From: JACRPZ01 sp040758255
GTDB lineage: Bacteria; Nitrospirota; Thermodesulfovibrionia; UBA6902
Assembly (NCBI GenBank): GCA_040758255.1
Contig: JBFLVX010000007.1
Coordinates: forward strand, 1-33,972
Direction: 5' to 3'
DNA length: 33,972 nt
How positions within the stretch are numbered: position 1 is the first letter of the stretch; each line of letters starts with the position of its first letter. This document shows positions 24,299-31,690 of the stretch, one piece after another. The translations under genes and the position numbers were made by a program. Below the pieces are notes generated by a model that worked only from the letters and a program-made list of their open reading frames with translations, ran no database searches and had not been told where the DNA came from.

Positions 24299-24336
24299 AG
24301 TCTTAATTCTGGTCAACCTTAATGGAGGTCAATAAA

Positions 24337-24597
24337 ATGAAAACCTTATCACTTTCCGAAGCAAAAATGAAATTAAGCGGGCTTGTAGAATCAGTTTTTA
24401 AGACCGACGAAGAAATAGTCATTACAAAAAATGGCTCGCCTGCCGCTGTCCTGATAAGTCCTGACGAGTTTGAAAGCCTGAAAGAGACTATCGCTGTCCG
24501 TTCGGATGTGTCTCTCATGAACGAGATAAAAAAAGGTTTAAAAAATCTTAGAGCAAAGAAGGCTAAGCTTTACACACTGGAAGAACTGTTTAAATAA
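24337..24597 (+). CDS. Phd/YefM-family antitoxin
   Basis: An 86-residue antitoxin. I place the start at the ATG at 24337 because GGAGGT lies seven bases upstream; an earlier in-frame ATG at 24322 lies ahead of that site. The N-terminal DNA-binding part (MKTLSLSEAKMKLSGLVESV, EIVITKNGSPAAVLISPDEFE) is standard for the family, and the C-terminal tail (SLMNEIKKGLKNLRAKKAKLYTLEELF) is the toxin-binding segment that wraps the RelE-type partner. Twelve bases separate it from the toxin gene. It should neutralise the toxin and repress its own promoter. Confidence 0.9.
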   Translation: MKTLSLSEAKMKLSGLVESVFKTDEEIVITKNGSPAAVLISPDEFESLKETIAVRSDVSLMNEIKKGLKNLRAKKAKLYTLEELFK

Positions 24598-24609
24598 ACA
24601 TTCTCAGCC

Positions 24610-24915
24610 ATGACACATCCAATCCGCAAACTGAAAGCCCCCGATGATATTGCGCATTTCATCCGCACTATGCATCCAGATCTTAAAAAGAAGATCAGAG
24701 CCGGTCTCAGTATAATCCTGACGAATACATTTGACGGTAAAGCGCTTAAAGATGAACTTGCGGGACTGCGGAGTTTTCGTGTAAGCAGGTTCAGGATTAT
24801 TTACAGGGAAGGCAGGAATGTAATAGAGATTGTTGCCATTGGCCCACGTGAGAGGATATATGAAGATACATACAAGCTGTTGAAAAAAGAGAGAAGTAGC
24901 TTTGATATATATTAG
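24610..24915 (+). CDS. RelE/ParE-family toxin
   Basis: A 101-residue basic protein of the RelE fold. Seen: the N-terminal helical hairpin (DIAHFIRTMHPDLKKKIRAGLSIIL), the central LAGLRSFRVSRFRIIYREG strand region with RFRIIY, and the C-terminal IEIVAIGPRERIYEDTYKLL. These match RelE-type mRNA interferases that cut mRNA at the ribosome, although ParE (gyrase) toxins share the fold; YefM/Phd partners usually go with RelE/YoeB types. No separate ribosome binding site is obvious, suggesting coupling to the antitoxin. Confidence 0.85.
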   Translation: MTHPIRKLKAPDDIAHFIRTMHPDLKKKIRAGLSIILTNTFDGKALKDELAGLRSFRVSRFRIIYREGRNVIEIVAIGPRERIYEDTYKLLKKERSSFDIY

Positions 24916-24935
24916 AGGCATAGGCAAAGTATAAC

Positions 24936-25745
24936 ATGTCGATACTCGGGAAACCAGAAGGCATATTCGATCTTAATAATAGCGACTATTCAGTAGGCTC
25001 ATATTTAAAAAAACAAGACGTTCTTGAAATTCTGCAAGTTACAAGTCAAGATTTATCGCCAATAAAATTTAAACTTATTAACGGTGTGGAAGTAGTAGAT
25101 GAAAGAGCAATTCAAAAGGCTTGGTACAGCGGAAAAATTGAGAACGCCATACCAGTTGCAAAATCAAGTCTTGATGAACTATTGCTTATTGCAATTATCA
25201 ATAAAACGTTTCCAGATATTACAATTGAAAGACAGATAAAAGTAGGGCGCTATTCTCTTGACTTGAAATTGACACTGCATGATAAATCGCTATTTGTAGA
25301 ATTTGACGGACCTTATCATTTTGCACCGTCACGATATGGTATCCCTAAAGACCCCTTTAAGAAGAAAAGGGAAGTTGAAGATGCTACTGGATTGGAATGT
25401 GTTAATTGGCCTTACTGGATTCAAAGATGCTCAGCAAATGTTAAGGCATTGTTTGACAAGTCAGCTATAGGTCTTGGAGTGCTGTGGAGTACAGAAGTTC
25501 ATTTCGGCATGTTTGTATTTGAGAATTCGGCAGACATCATCAGCATCATTACTAAACGTTTTAACGCCGTTGACAATGACGGATACGGATATTTTTACGG
25601 GCCGGGAACTAAAGGAAGGAATAATCCCGAACATCCGATACTTGAGAAAATTAATCAAGGACAAAAAAATCTTGAAACCTTAATACCTCGTGGCTATAAA
25701 GCCCGTGATTATTGGCTGCCCGATAAATTAAAAAATATAAAATAG
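24936..25745 (+). CDS. RAP/PD-(D/E)XK-like nuclease-fold protein, unknown role
   Basis: A 269-residue soluble protein. The middle holds the clearest signal: RYSLDLKLTLHDKSLFVEFDGPYHFA (about residues 103-128), which matches the core of RAP and DUF559/Vsr-like endonuclease folds (Asp, then a hydrophobic strand with E-x-D-G-P-x-H), followed by KKKREVEDATGLECVNWPYWIQ, the usual change-of-register segment ending in an aromatic. The N-terminal about 70 residues (KKQDVLEIL, RAIQKAWYSGKIENA) look helical and could bind DNA. AT-rich, weak ribosome binding site. It follows the toxin-antitoxin pair by 20 bp. It might be a lone restriction or repair endonuclease; no methylase is next to it. Confidence 0.6.
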   Translation: MSILGKPEGIFDLNNSDYSVGSYLKKQDVLEILQVTSQDLSPIKFKLINGVEVVDERAIQKAWYSGKIENAIPVAKSSLDELLLIAIINKTFPDITIERQIKVGRYSLDLKLTLHDKSLFVEFDGPYHFAPSRYGIPKDPFKKKREVEDATGLECVNWPYWIQRCSANVKALFDKSAIGLGVLWSTEVHFGMFVFENSADIISIITKRFNAVDNDGYGYFYGPGTKGRNNPEHPILEKINQGQKNLETLIPRGYKARDYWLPDKLKNIK

Positions 25746-26005
25746 AACAATAACACCTCTTTAAAAGAAGCTACAATTTTTGTCGAGAGGTTTGATGCGT
25801 CAAGTTGTAAAATAGTTGTTAGCGAGATATTTCGGTGCAGCAGTTGCCTGACACCAGATTAACAGATAAGGAACTGGACTTCATCCATGCGGCATGCTCA
25901 GGGCAAGTATCAACTACGACATCTCGAAGCAAGTCTCGCGTAGAGTCGTATCGACAAATACCGCATGGGCAAGGAACTGGACAGCGGAGAGGAAGGAGAA
26001 TAAGT
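25746..26005. other. Decayed or non-coding segment
   Basis: No convincing gene. A frame ending TAA at 26001-26003 encodes IDKYRMGKELDSGEEGE just before the Bro-N start and is stopped by TAG at 25941; another frame reads RLTDKELDFIHAACSG from about 25850. These look like scraps of former coding sequence, unrecognised, in line with the broken gene downstream. Confidence 0.4.
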
Positions 26006-26425
26006 ATGCAGGAAAAATCTTTAGCCGTATTTTAAAGTAAAAAAATCCGCCGCTATTACGATGAGCAGACAGAAACATGGTATTTTTCGGTTATTGATGT
26101 TGTGGAAGCGCTTACCGTTTCAATAAATCCGACTGATTACCTGAAAAAACTCAGGAAAAGGGATAAAGAACTTGGAGCCTACATAGGGACAAATTGTCCC
26201 TATGTAGAAATGGTCACGGAAACAGGCAAGAAAAGAAAAACTCTTGGAGGATTTGTTCAACATATTTTGCGGCTCGTTCAGTCCATCCCCTTGCCCAAAG
26301 CTGAACCATTCAAGCAGTGGCTGGCAAAAGTGGGTAAGGAATTGGAATCAAAAACAGGGAAAAGCGTTATAACATCCGAGAACTATCTTCCTCCAGCGAA
26401 GAAGCAAAAGCAGATAAAACAGTAG
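26006..26425 (+). pseudogene. Broken Bro-N family phage antirepressor-like gene
   Basis: An ATG at 26006 with AAGGAG seven bases upstream begins MQEKSLAVF, then TAA at 26033-26035, then in the same frame SKKIRRYYDEQTETWYFSVIDVVEAL and on to a TAG at 26423. Intact relatives usually have a Glu codon at the stop position (VFESKKIRR), so one GAA-to-TAA change explains the break. The frame then runs through the Bro-N signature (NPTDYLKKLRKRD, GTNCPYVEMVTETGKKRKTL, QSIPLPKAEPFKQWLAKVG) and jumps to a tail (KELESKTGKSVITSENYLPP) that in full-length members lies well over 100 residues later, so an internal in-frame deletion is also likely. A shorter protein from the GTG at 26102 is possible but would lack the N-terminus. 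Confidence 0.75.
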
Positions 26426-26456
26426 GTAGGAAGGCTAAGTCATTGCCTAAACTCCT

Positions 26457-27389
26457 TCACTGTTTACTCTTCAGAACCTCTCTTATCTCTTGAATATCAT
26501 GCCTCATCTGTTCCGCAAGTTCTTCAACGCCTGAGAACTTCTTTTCATCCCGTATTCTTTTAATGAAGCTTACCTTGAGAGTCTCTCCAAGAACATTATC
26601 ATCAAAATCAAGGATGTGAACTTCAAAGCTTATGTTTTTATTTTTGAAGGTGGGGTTGCAGCCGATGTTTGCGGCTCCGCCGTATATCTTCCTGCCCATT
26701 CTGACCCTGACAGCATAGACCCCGTCTTTAGGCAGCAGTTCGTTTGATGTTGAGATATTTGCTGTTGGAATATTGAGGAGTCTCTTCCCCCTGTTTTCAC
26801 CTTCTATAACCATCCCTTCAACCGAGTAGTATCTGCCGAGGAAGAGGGGCGCGTCTTCAACTTTTCCCTTTGCAATAAGGCTCCTCACTCTGGAGCTGCT
26901 TAATGTCATATCATTAAACACGATATCCGGCACTACGGTTACTTTAAAGCCGTACTCCTTGCCGAGCTTCTTCAGGAGTTCAGGAGAGCCCTTCCTGCCC
27001 CTGCCGAAGAGATAATTGGCGCCTATGAATATCTCCTTTACGCCGATAGTATTAAAGAGGACGTCCCTGACAAAATCCTCTGCCTTGATATGCGAGAACT
27101 CTTTTGTGAAGTTGGCGCATATAAGGACATCAACATTGAAATTTTTTATCAATTCGGCTTTTTTGCTGAATGGGGTCAGACGGCTGGGCGCTCTTTCAGG
27201 CGCAACCACTCTCAGCGGATGAGGCTCAAATGTAAAGACTATCGAGGTGCCTTTCATCTCATTTGTCCTCTTCACAAGCATATTGAATATCGCCTGATGG
27301 CCGAGGTGAACACCGTCAAAGTTGCCTATAGTTAAAACCGGATAGTGAAATTTTTCTTTGATATTCTCAATGCCGTCTATTATCTTCAT
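26457..27389 (-). CDS. ribF: Bifunctional riboflavin kinase/FAD synthetase
   Basis: Makes FMN from riboflavin and FAD from FMN. The 310-residue length is normal. N-terminal FAD synthetase: VLTIGNFDGVHLGHQAIF (nucleotidyltransferase HxGH), FTFEPHPLRV, IGANYLFGRGRKGSPELL, SSSRVRSLIAKG. C-terminal riboflavin kinase: GENRGKRLLNIPTANIS, LPKDGVYAVRV, GAANIGCNPTF, and EVHILDFDDNVLGETLKVSF. Flavins are needed by MetF nearby. Its promoter lies inside a 38-bp repeat (27434-27471); no FMN riboswitch is present in the about 40-nt leader. Confidence 0.96.
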   Translation of the reverse strand: MKIIDGIENIKEKFHYPVLTIGNFDGVHLGHQAIFNMLVKRTNEMKGTSIVFTFEPHPLRVVAPERAPSRLTPFSKKAELIKNFNVDVLICANFTKEFSHIKAEDFVRDVLFNTIGVKEIFIGANYLFGRGRKGSPELLKKLGKEYGFKVTVVPDIVFNDMTLSSSRVRSLIAKGKVEDAPLFLGRYYSVEGMVIEGENRGKRLLNIPTANISTSNELLPKDGVYAVRVRMGRKIYGGAANIGCNPTFKNKNISFEVHILDFDDNVLGETLKVSFIKRIRDEKKFSGVEELAEQMRHDIQEIREVLKSKQ

Positions 27390-27433
27390 CTTAAAAATTC
27401 CCGCCTGAGCAGCTGCATGAATTAAGGTTTAAC

Positions 27434-27471
27434 AATAATATTGCTAATCCCTTTGCTTTGTCAATTTTCCG
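27434..27471 (-). promoter_or_regulatory. ribF promoter inside direct repeat copy 1
   Basis: Minus strand: TTGACA (complement of 27459-27464), 18-base spacer, TATTAT (complement of 27435-27440). The 38-bp segment recurs at 28236-28273 with 36 of 38 bases identical. It would start the ribF transcript near 27428. Confidence 0.7.
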
Positions 27472-27499
27472 CTGATTTTATTCTCTGGGATAAAAAAAG

Positions 27500-27528
27500 T
27501 TGACATTAGAGGTTTTTCTTGATAAAAG
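27500..27528 (+). promoter_or_regulatory. Possible promoter of the DUF6448 gene
   Basis: TTGACA at 27500-27505 and, 17 bases later, TAAAAG at 27523-27528; the -10 is poor. A TATAAA at 27534 is nearby but not at standard spacing. Confidence 0.35.
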
Positions 27529-27572
27529 AAAGGTATAAATACTTCAATTAATGAAACAGAAGGAGGTTCAAA

Positions 27573-28193
27573 ATGAGAACAAAAACAAATCTTATCATGC
27601 TGTCGGTGGCGGCAGTCATTGGCATGGCTGTCTGGTTTAGTCCTAATATAGCCGGTGCTCACTGTGACACGCTTGCGGGACCTGTGGTGCTAACTGCAAA
27701 GGCGGCTCTCGAAAAAGGTGATGTGACCCCTGTGCTTAAATGGGTGAAGAAGGAGAACGAAAAAGAAATCCGTGACCTATTTAAGAAAACATTGGCGGTA
27801 AGGAAACAAAGCAACGAGGCAAAGGAACTTGCGGACATGTATTTCTTTGAGACGCTTGTGAGGATTCACCGGGCCGGTGAAGGCGCTCCTTATACAGGGC
27901 TTAAACCGGGGGAGGCCATAGAGCCCATTATTGCCGAGTCGGACAAAGCTTTGGAGAACGGTTCGGTTGATGCTCTTGTTAAGGATATGACTGATGTTGT
28001 GGCTAAAGGGATACGTGAAAAATTTGCTCATGCCAAAGAAACAAAGAAACATGCAGATGACAATGTTGCAGCAGGCCGCGAGTATGTCGAAGCCTATGTT
28101 GTGTTTACTCATTATGTGGAGCGGCTGCACACAGATGCTGCAAGTCCTGTTGAACATACCGTGGAACCGGTAAAGGCAGGTCATCAACATTAA
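27573..28193 (+). CDS. Secreted DUF6448-family protein
   Basis: A 206-residue protein with a signal peptide (residues 1-29, cut before AHCDTLAGPVV). The mature N-terminus HCDTLAGPVV, the helical repeats that follow (AKAALEKGDVTPVLKWVKKENEKEIRDLF), FFETLVRIHRAGEGAPYTG and THYVERLH match the DUF6448 family of periplasmic helical proteins; function unknown. Several histidines (IHRAGEG, FTHYVERLH, and the tail GHQH) could bind metal or haem, but no CxxCH is present. Very strong ribosome binding site (AGAAGGAGG), suggesting high expression. The gene sits alone between two copies of a 38-bp promoter-bearing repeat. Confidence 0.85.
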   Translation: MRTKTNLIMLSVAAVIGMAVWFSPNIAGAHCDTLAGPVVLTAKAALEKGDVTPVLKWVKKENEKEIRDLFKKTLAVRKQSNEAKELADMYFFETLVRIHRAGEGAPYTGLKPGEAIEPIIAESDKALENGSVDALVKDMTDVVAKGIREKFAHAKETKKHADDNVAAGREYVEAYVVFTHYVERLHTDAASPVEHTVEPVKAGHQH

Positions 28194-28235
28194 GGATTTA
28201 TCTGAGGGAAAAAAGAGGCAAGCCTGCAAACATTA

Positions 28236-28273
28236 AATAATATTGCTACCCCCTTTGCTTTGTCAATTTTCCG
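28236..28273 (-). repeat. Direct repeat copy 2 with antisense-facing promoter
   Basis: 36 of 38 bases match 27434-27471, offset by 802 bp. The TTGACA/TATTAT pair and its 18-base spacer are retained (complement of 28261-28266 and 28237-28242). In this position it points leftward into the 3' end of the DUF6448 gene. Confidence 0.75.
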
Positions 28274-28342
28274 TTTATTTGCAATGGGCATTGCATAGCC
28301 CTTTTCTCTTTAATATTCAGCCATTCCGCGTCTTCTCATTGG

Positions 28343-28371
28343 TTGACGCTTGTATTGTATTCTGATATACT
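28343..28371 (+). promoter_or_regulatory. Sigma70-type promoter of the chemosensory operon
   Basis: TTGACG (28343-28348), 17-base spacer, TATACT (28366-28371). The expected start near 28378 is about 157 nt before the first gene. Confidence 0.65.
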
Positions 28372-28534
28372 CAATTCAGTGAATTACGACTGGAGAGAAA
28401 ACCCAAAAGGAGTCCCGCTTTCCTCTTTTCTGACAAGGGGTAAAGCTGGGATAGGGCTTGCTTTTTCTCTTGCTGAACATCAGTTAAATCATCCCTTTAT
28501 ATATTATAAATTTCATTAAGCAAAAGGAGGTTTT

Positions 28535-28903
28535 GTGCTATCTGCCCTTATTGTTGATGATTCAGAGACTACAAGGTCCTTTATAAGATCGCTGATTGAG
28601 GATGTGGCAGAGATTGATGTGCTGGAAGCCTCCTCCGGCTTTGAGGCCTTCAGGGTGCTGCCCGGGCACTCCATTGATATAATCTTTGTTGATATTAATA
28701 TGCCGGATATAAACGGCATTGAACTTATTAATTTCCTGAAGACTAACGATCTATACAAAAAGATACCCATTATCATCATATCAACGGAACGAAGCAGGGA
28801 AGATATGTCAAAGGGCATGGCGCTGGGCGCGTTTGCATATTTAACAAAGCCTGTTAATCCTGATGAGCTTCGTGAAGTTATCAAAAAAGCTTTGAACCTA
28901 TGA
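28535..28903 (+). CDS. CheY-like single-domain response regulator
   Basis: A 122-residue receiver domain with no output domain. Acidic pair Asp8/Asp9 in ALIVDDSETTR, phospho-acceptor Asp53 in IIFVDINMPDINGIE, Ser/Thr in IIIISTERSRE and the conserved Lys in AYLTKPVNPDE are all present, so it should be phosphorylated, most likely by the CheA encoded next. The start is a GTG with AAAAGGAGG at good spacing. Its end overlaps cheA as ATGA. Being stand-alone and first in the operon fits a CheY that acts on a motor or motility regulator. Confidence 0.93.
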   Translation: MLSALIVDDSETTRSFIRSLIEDVAEIDVLEASSGFEAFRVLPGHSIDIIFVDINMPDINGIELINFLKTNDLYKKIPIIIISTERSREDMSKGMALGAFAYLTKPVNPDELREVIKKALNL

Positions 28904-30888
28904 AACCTTCAAAGAAAGACTTCATTGCCGAGGCTGAAGAGATTATTGAAGAGGTAGGCTCTTCAGTGCTGGAGCTTCAGGAGGAATTCAGCCCTGAGAC
29001 CCTCAACTCCATATTTCGCTCGGTACATACAATGAAGGGGCTTTCCGGGCTCTTCGGCATCAAGGAGATAACTGACCTGAGCCACGCTCTTGAGTCTCTG
29101 CTGGATGACCTGCGGCTTGGCAAGATTGAAATTACAGGCGAGATTATTGATTTTATCCTTTCCAACATAGACATACTGAAAAACCTCATAGACCAGGTTG
29201 CTGAGGATAAAGCGATAGATGATGTAAGCAATGATGTAAGGGAGATTGAAAAGTTCAGGGGGCTGGCCGGATCAAAAGATAAGGAATCTTCCCTTGCAGC
29301 TACAGGGATAAGCGAGTCAATCCTGAAGGTGCTTTCAGAGTATGAAGAGCACCGTCTCAAGGCGAATCTCGGGGATGGCAATGGGATATTCCTGCTTAAG
29401 ACGGTCTTTGAACTCACTGATTTTGCCCCTCAGCTTGAAGAGTTGATTAAAAGGCTGAAAGGTACAGGGGAGCTTATCGCAACGCTCCCTACGTCACAGG
29501 GAGTTCCTGACGGCTCTATCGGTTTTAATCTGCTCTTGGGCGCCTCTTATCCGCTTGAAGATATCAAAGGCAAGACTCTCTTGTCTGATGTTGAGCAGTT
29601 GGTTTCTCCAAAATTATCTCAGGCGGCTGCGCCGGAATCCAAAACTTCAAAAGCTAAAGAGGCGTCATTAAAGAGCGCGGCAACCACTGTAAGAGTAAAT
29701 ATAGATAAGCTTGACGGTATTTTAAATACCATTAACGAGCTTATGCTTTTAAGAAGCGCCCTCGTCAGGATAAGCCAGGAATTGACAGAGTCGTATGGTT
29801 ATGCCCCTCTGGCTGTGGACCTGTACAAGATTTCACAGAGCATTGACGTAAAGCTCAGACATCTTCAGCATAGTGTCCTGGATCTGAGGATGGTGCCTTT
29901 CAGCCATATATTCAAGAAGCTCGCGCAGGTTGTAAGGAGATATACGCGTGAAGCCGGCAAGGAGATAAACCTGAATATATTCGGAGAGGACACGGAAATT
30001 GACAAGCAGATAGCAGAGGAGATAATAGACCCGCTTGTTCACCTTGTAAGGAACTCGATTGATCACGGCATTGAATCAAAGAATGAAAGGGTTGCTCTCG
30101 GCAAAAATCCGCAGGGCGATCTGACGCTGAAGGCTTTTTCAAGAGGCAACAGCGTTGTTATAGAGATCCAGGATGACGGAGCAGGCATTGACCCTGATAA
30201 GGTTCTGCAAAAGGCCATTGAAAAGAAGATGATCTCAAAAGAGCAGGTCCTCGACCGGAATGAGATAATAAACCTCATCTTTGCCCCCGGCTTAAGCACC
30301 AAGGACGGAGTAAGCGAGATATCCGGCCGGGGCGTGGGCATGGACATTGTCAAAGAGAAGATCACATCTCTCGGCGGTTTTGTCGGCATTGAGACAGAGA
30401 AGGGCGCAGGCTCCAAATTCATACTTACCCTTCCCATAACACTCGCCATTGTTAAAGCGCTTATAACAGAGGTTTCAAAAAGACGTTTTGCTGTTCCTCT
30501 GACCTCAATAGAAGAAACATTTATATTTACCCGTGACAGTGTTCAGACCATTGAAGGGAGAGAGGTAATTGAACTGCGGAATGAGATGCTGCCGCTTCTG
30601 AGGGCATCTGAAGCCTTTGATCTTGAAGAAGACATAAGGGATGAATATTACGGGGTGGTTGTCGGTGTCGGGCAGAAACGCATCGGATTGGTTATGGACG
30701 AGCTTATTGAGCAGACTGAGATCGTCATTAAACCGTTAGGCGAACACTTAAAGAATATTCCCTGCATCTCAGGCGCTGCTGAGACAGGGAAGTATGAGAT
30801 TGTATTTGTAATGGATATAGATGCGATGATGGATGAGGCGTTTTCAAAGAGAAAAAACAACGGCTCAAGGGGAACAAAAGATGTATGA
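28900..30888 (+). CDS. cheA: Chemotaxis-type histidine kinase CheA
   Basis: A 662-residue cytoplasmic kinase. Domains: HPt with phospho-acceptor His43 in SVHTMKGLSGLFG (residues 5-105); a middle region containing EEHRLKANLGDGN that replaces the enteric P2 domain; a dimerisation domain (about 262-330); HATPase with N box LVRNSIDHGIES, G1 QDDGAGIDP, and FAPGLSTKDGVSEISGRGVGMDIV; a C-terminal CheW-like domain (about 515-650). Coupled to the response regulator (ATGA) and overlapping the AAA ATPase by 8 bp. It should take signals from the receptors through CheW and phosphorylate the upstream CheY-like protein. Confidence 0.95.
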   Translation: MKPSKKDFIAEAEEIIEEVGSSVLELQEEFSPETLNSIFRSVHTMKGLSGLFGIKEITDLSHALESLLDDLRLGKIEITGEIIDFILSNIDILKNLIDQVAEDKAIDDVSNDVREIEKFRGLAGSKDKESSLAATGISESILKVLSEYEEHRLKANLGDGNGIFLLKTVFELTDFAPQLEELIKRLKGTGELIATLPTSQGVPDGSIGFNLLLGASYPLEDIKGKTLLSDVEQLVSPKLSQAAAPESKTSKAKEASLKSAATTVRVNIDKLDGILNTINELMLLRSALVRISQELTESYGYAPLAVDLYKISQSIDVKLRHLQHSVLDLRMVPFSHIFKKLAQVVRRYTREAGKEINLNIFGEDTEIDKQIAEEIIDPLVHLVRNSIDHGIESKNERVALGKNPQGDLTLKAFSRGNSVVIEIQDDGAGIDPDKVLQKAIEKKMISKEQVLDRNEIINLIFAPGLSTKDGVSEISGRGVGMDIVKEKITSLGGFVGIETEKGAGSKFILTLPITLAIVKALITEVSKRRFAVPLTSIEETFIFTRDSVQTIEGREVIELRNEMLPLLRASEAFDLEEDIRDEYYGVVVGVGQKRIGLVMDELIEQTEIVIKPLGEHLKNIPCISGAAETGKYEIVFVMDIDAMMDEAFSKRKNNGSRGTKDV

Positions 30889-31690
30889 GACTTATTATGG
30901 CTTAAACAGCAAGCCTTTCAGCAAAACTCCGGATCCCCGCTTTCTCTTTTACAGCAAAGCGCACGAAGAGGCGCTTGCAAGGCTTCAGCACGGAGTGGAG
31001 GAGAAAGAGATAATCCTTTTGACCGGAGAGGTCGGCTCGGGCAAAACAACTCTTTCCCGCGCTCTGCTGGATACGCTTGGAGAAAAGCACAGGGTGATCC
31101 TTATCCTGAATCCCCGCCTTACCCCTGCGCAATTTATTAGAACGATAGCCAGGAGGTTTGATATTGACCATAATCAGCAAAAAGACGATCTGCTGGAAGC
31201 AATACACGGAAAGGTTTACGAGGATTATACAAAAGGCATTACGCCTGTAATAATCATAGACGAAGCTCAGCTTGTGCCGGACAGGAATACTTTTGAGGAG
31301 ATCAGGCTTCTGACAAATTTTCAGCTTGATGACCAGAACCTGCTCAGTCTTGTGCTTATCGGACAGCCCGATCTTTTGACAAGACTAAAGAGAAAGACTT
31401 ACCTTCCGCTAAGACAGCGCATCGGACTCTTTTATCACCTCTCGCCGCTTTCAGATGAAGAGTCAAGACAGTATATTGAACACCGGCTGAGACTTTCCGG
31501 CAGAACGGATACTATCTTCACTGAAGAGGCATTAGAATTAATATGCAAGTTTTCAGGAGGAGTGCCAAGAAATATTAATAACATTGCTTCCAATTCACTC
31601 ATGGAGGGTTTCGGGAACGCAGCTCAATTGATAGATAAAGATATTATTGCCGACATAGCGCATGAATTAGGAATGAACGGGGTAAAATAG
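30881..31690 (+). CDS. ExeA/GspA/MshM-type AAA ATPase
   Basis: A 269-residue P-loop ATPase. I choose the ATG at 30881 (AAGGGG upstream), which gives the classical N-terminus MYETYYGLNSKPFSKTPDP; the frame is open further upstream inside cheA, but that part lacks family similarity. Walker A GEVGSGKTT at residues 49-57, Walker B VIIIDEAQ, sensor VLIGQPDL, and arginine-rich LPLRQRIGLFYHL follow. Relatives energise assembly of secretin complexes, mannose-sensitive pili or type IV pili (ExeA, MshM). No C-terminal peptidoglycan-binding domain is present. Sitting between cheA and cheW with overlaps on both sides is unusual and hints that this signalling system acts on a pilus or secretion machine (inference). 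Confidence 0.88.
   Translation: MYETYYGLNSKPFSKTPDPRFLFYSKAHEEALARLQHGVEEKEIILLTGEVGSGKTTLSRALLDTLGEKHRVILILNPRLTPAQFIRTIARRFDIDHNQQKDDLLEAIHGKVYEDYTKGITPVIIIDEAQLVPDRNTFEEIRLLTNFQLDDQNLLSLVLIGQPDLLTRLKRKTYLPLRQRIGLFYHLSPLSDEESRQYIEHRLRLSGRTDTIFTEEALELICKFSGGVPRNINNIASNSLMEGFGNAAQLIDKDIIADIAHELGMNGVK

Larger units (their letters stand above)
28194..28534. other. Intergenic region between the DUF6448 gene and the chemosensory operon
   Basis: It holds repeat copy 2 (28236-28273), a sigma70 promoter (28343-28371) and a leader of about 157 nt. In the leader an open frame from GTG at 28379 runs 46 codons to TAA at 28517, and TCCC-CTTT-CC near 28424 can pair with GG-AAAG-GGGA near 28448, so some structure or a leader peptide is possible. 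Neither is strong enough to call a gene or riboswitch. Confidence 0.4.

Noticed and set aside
24322..24336. Upstream ATG for the antitoxin
   Set aside because: It overlaps the ribosome binding site that serves the ATG at 24337, and the shorter form matches the family.
25835..26035. 66-codon open frame before the Bro-N remnant
   Set aside because: Low-complexity Ser/Arg composition and no clear start signal; its last nine codons are actually the beginning of the Bro-N gene.
27390..27460. FMN riboswitch upstream of ribF
   Set aside because: The leader is only about 40 nt and shows none of the conserved FMN element.
30833..30880. Extended N-terminus for the ExeA-type ATPase
   Set aside because: The upstream 16 codons lie within cheA and have no family similarity; the ATG at 30881 has a ribosome binding site and gives the standard MYETYYGL start.
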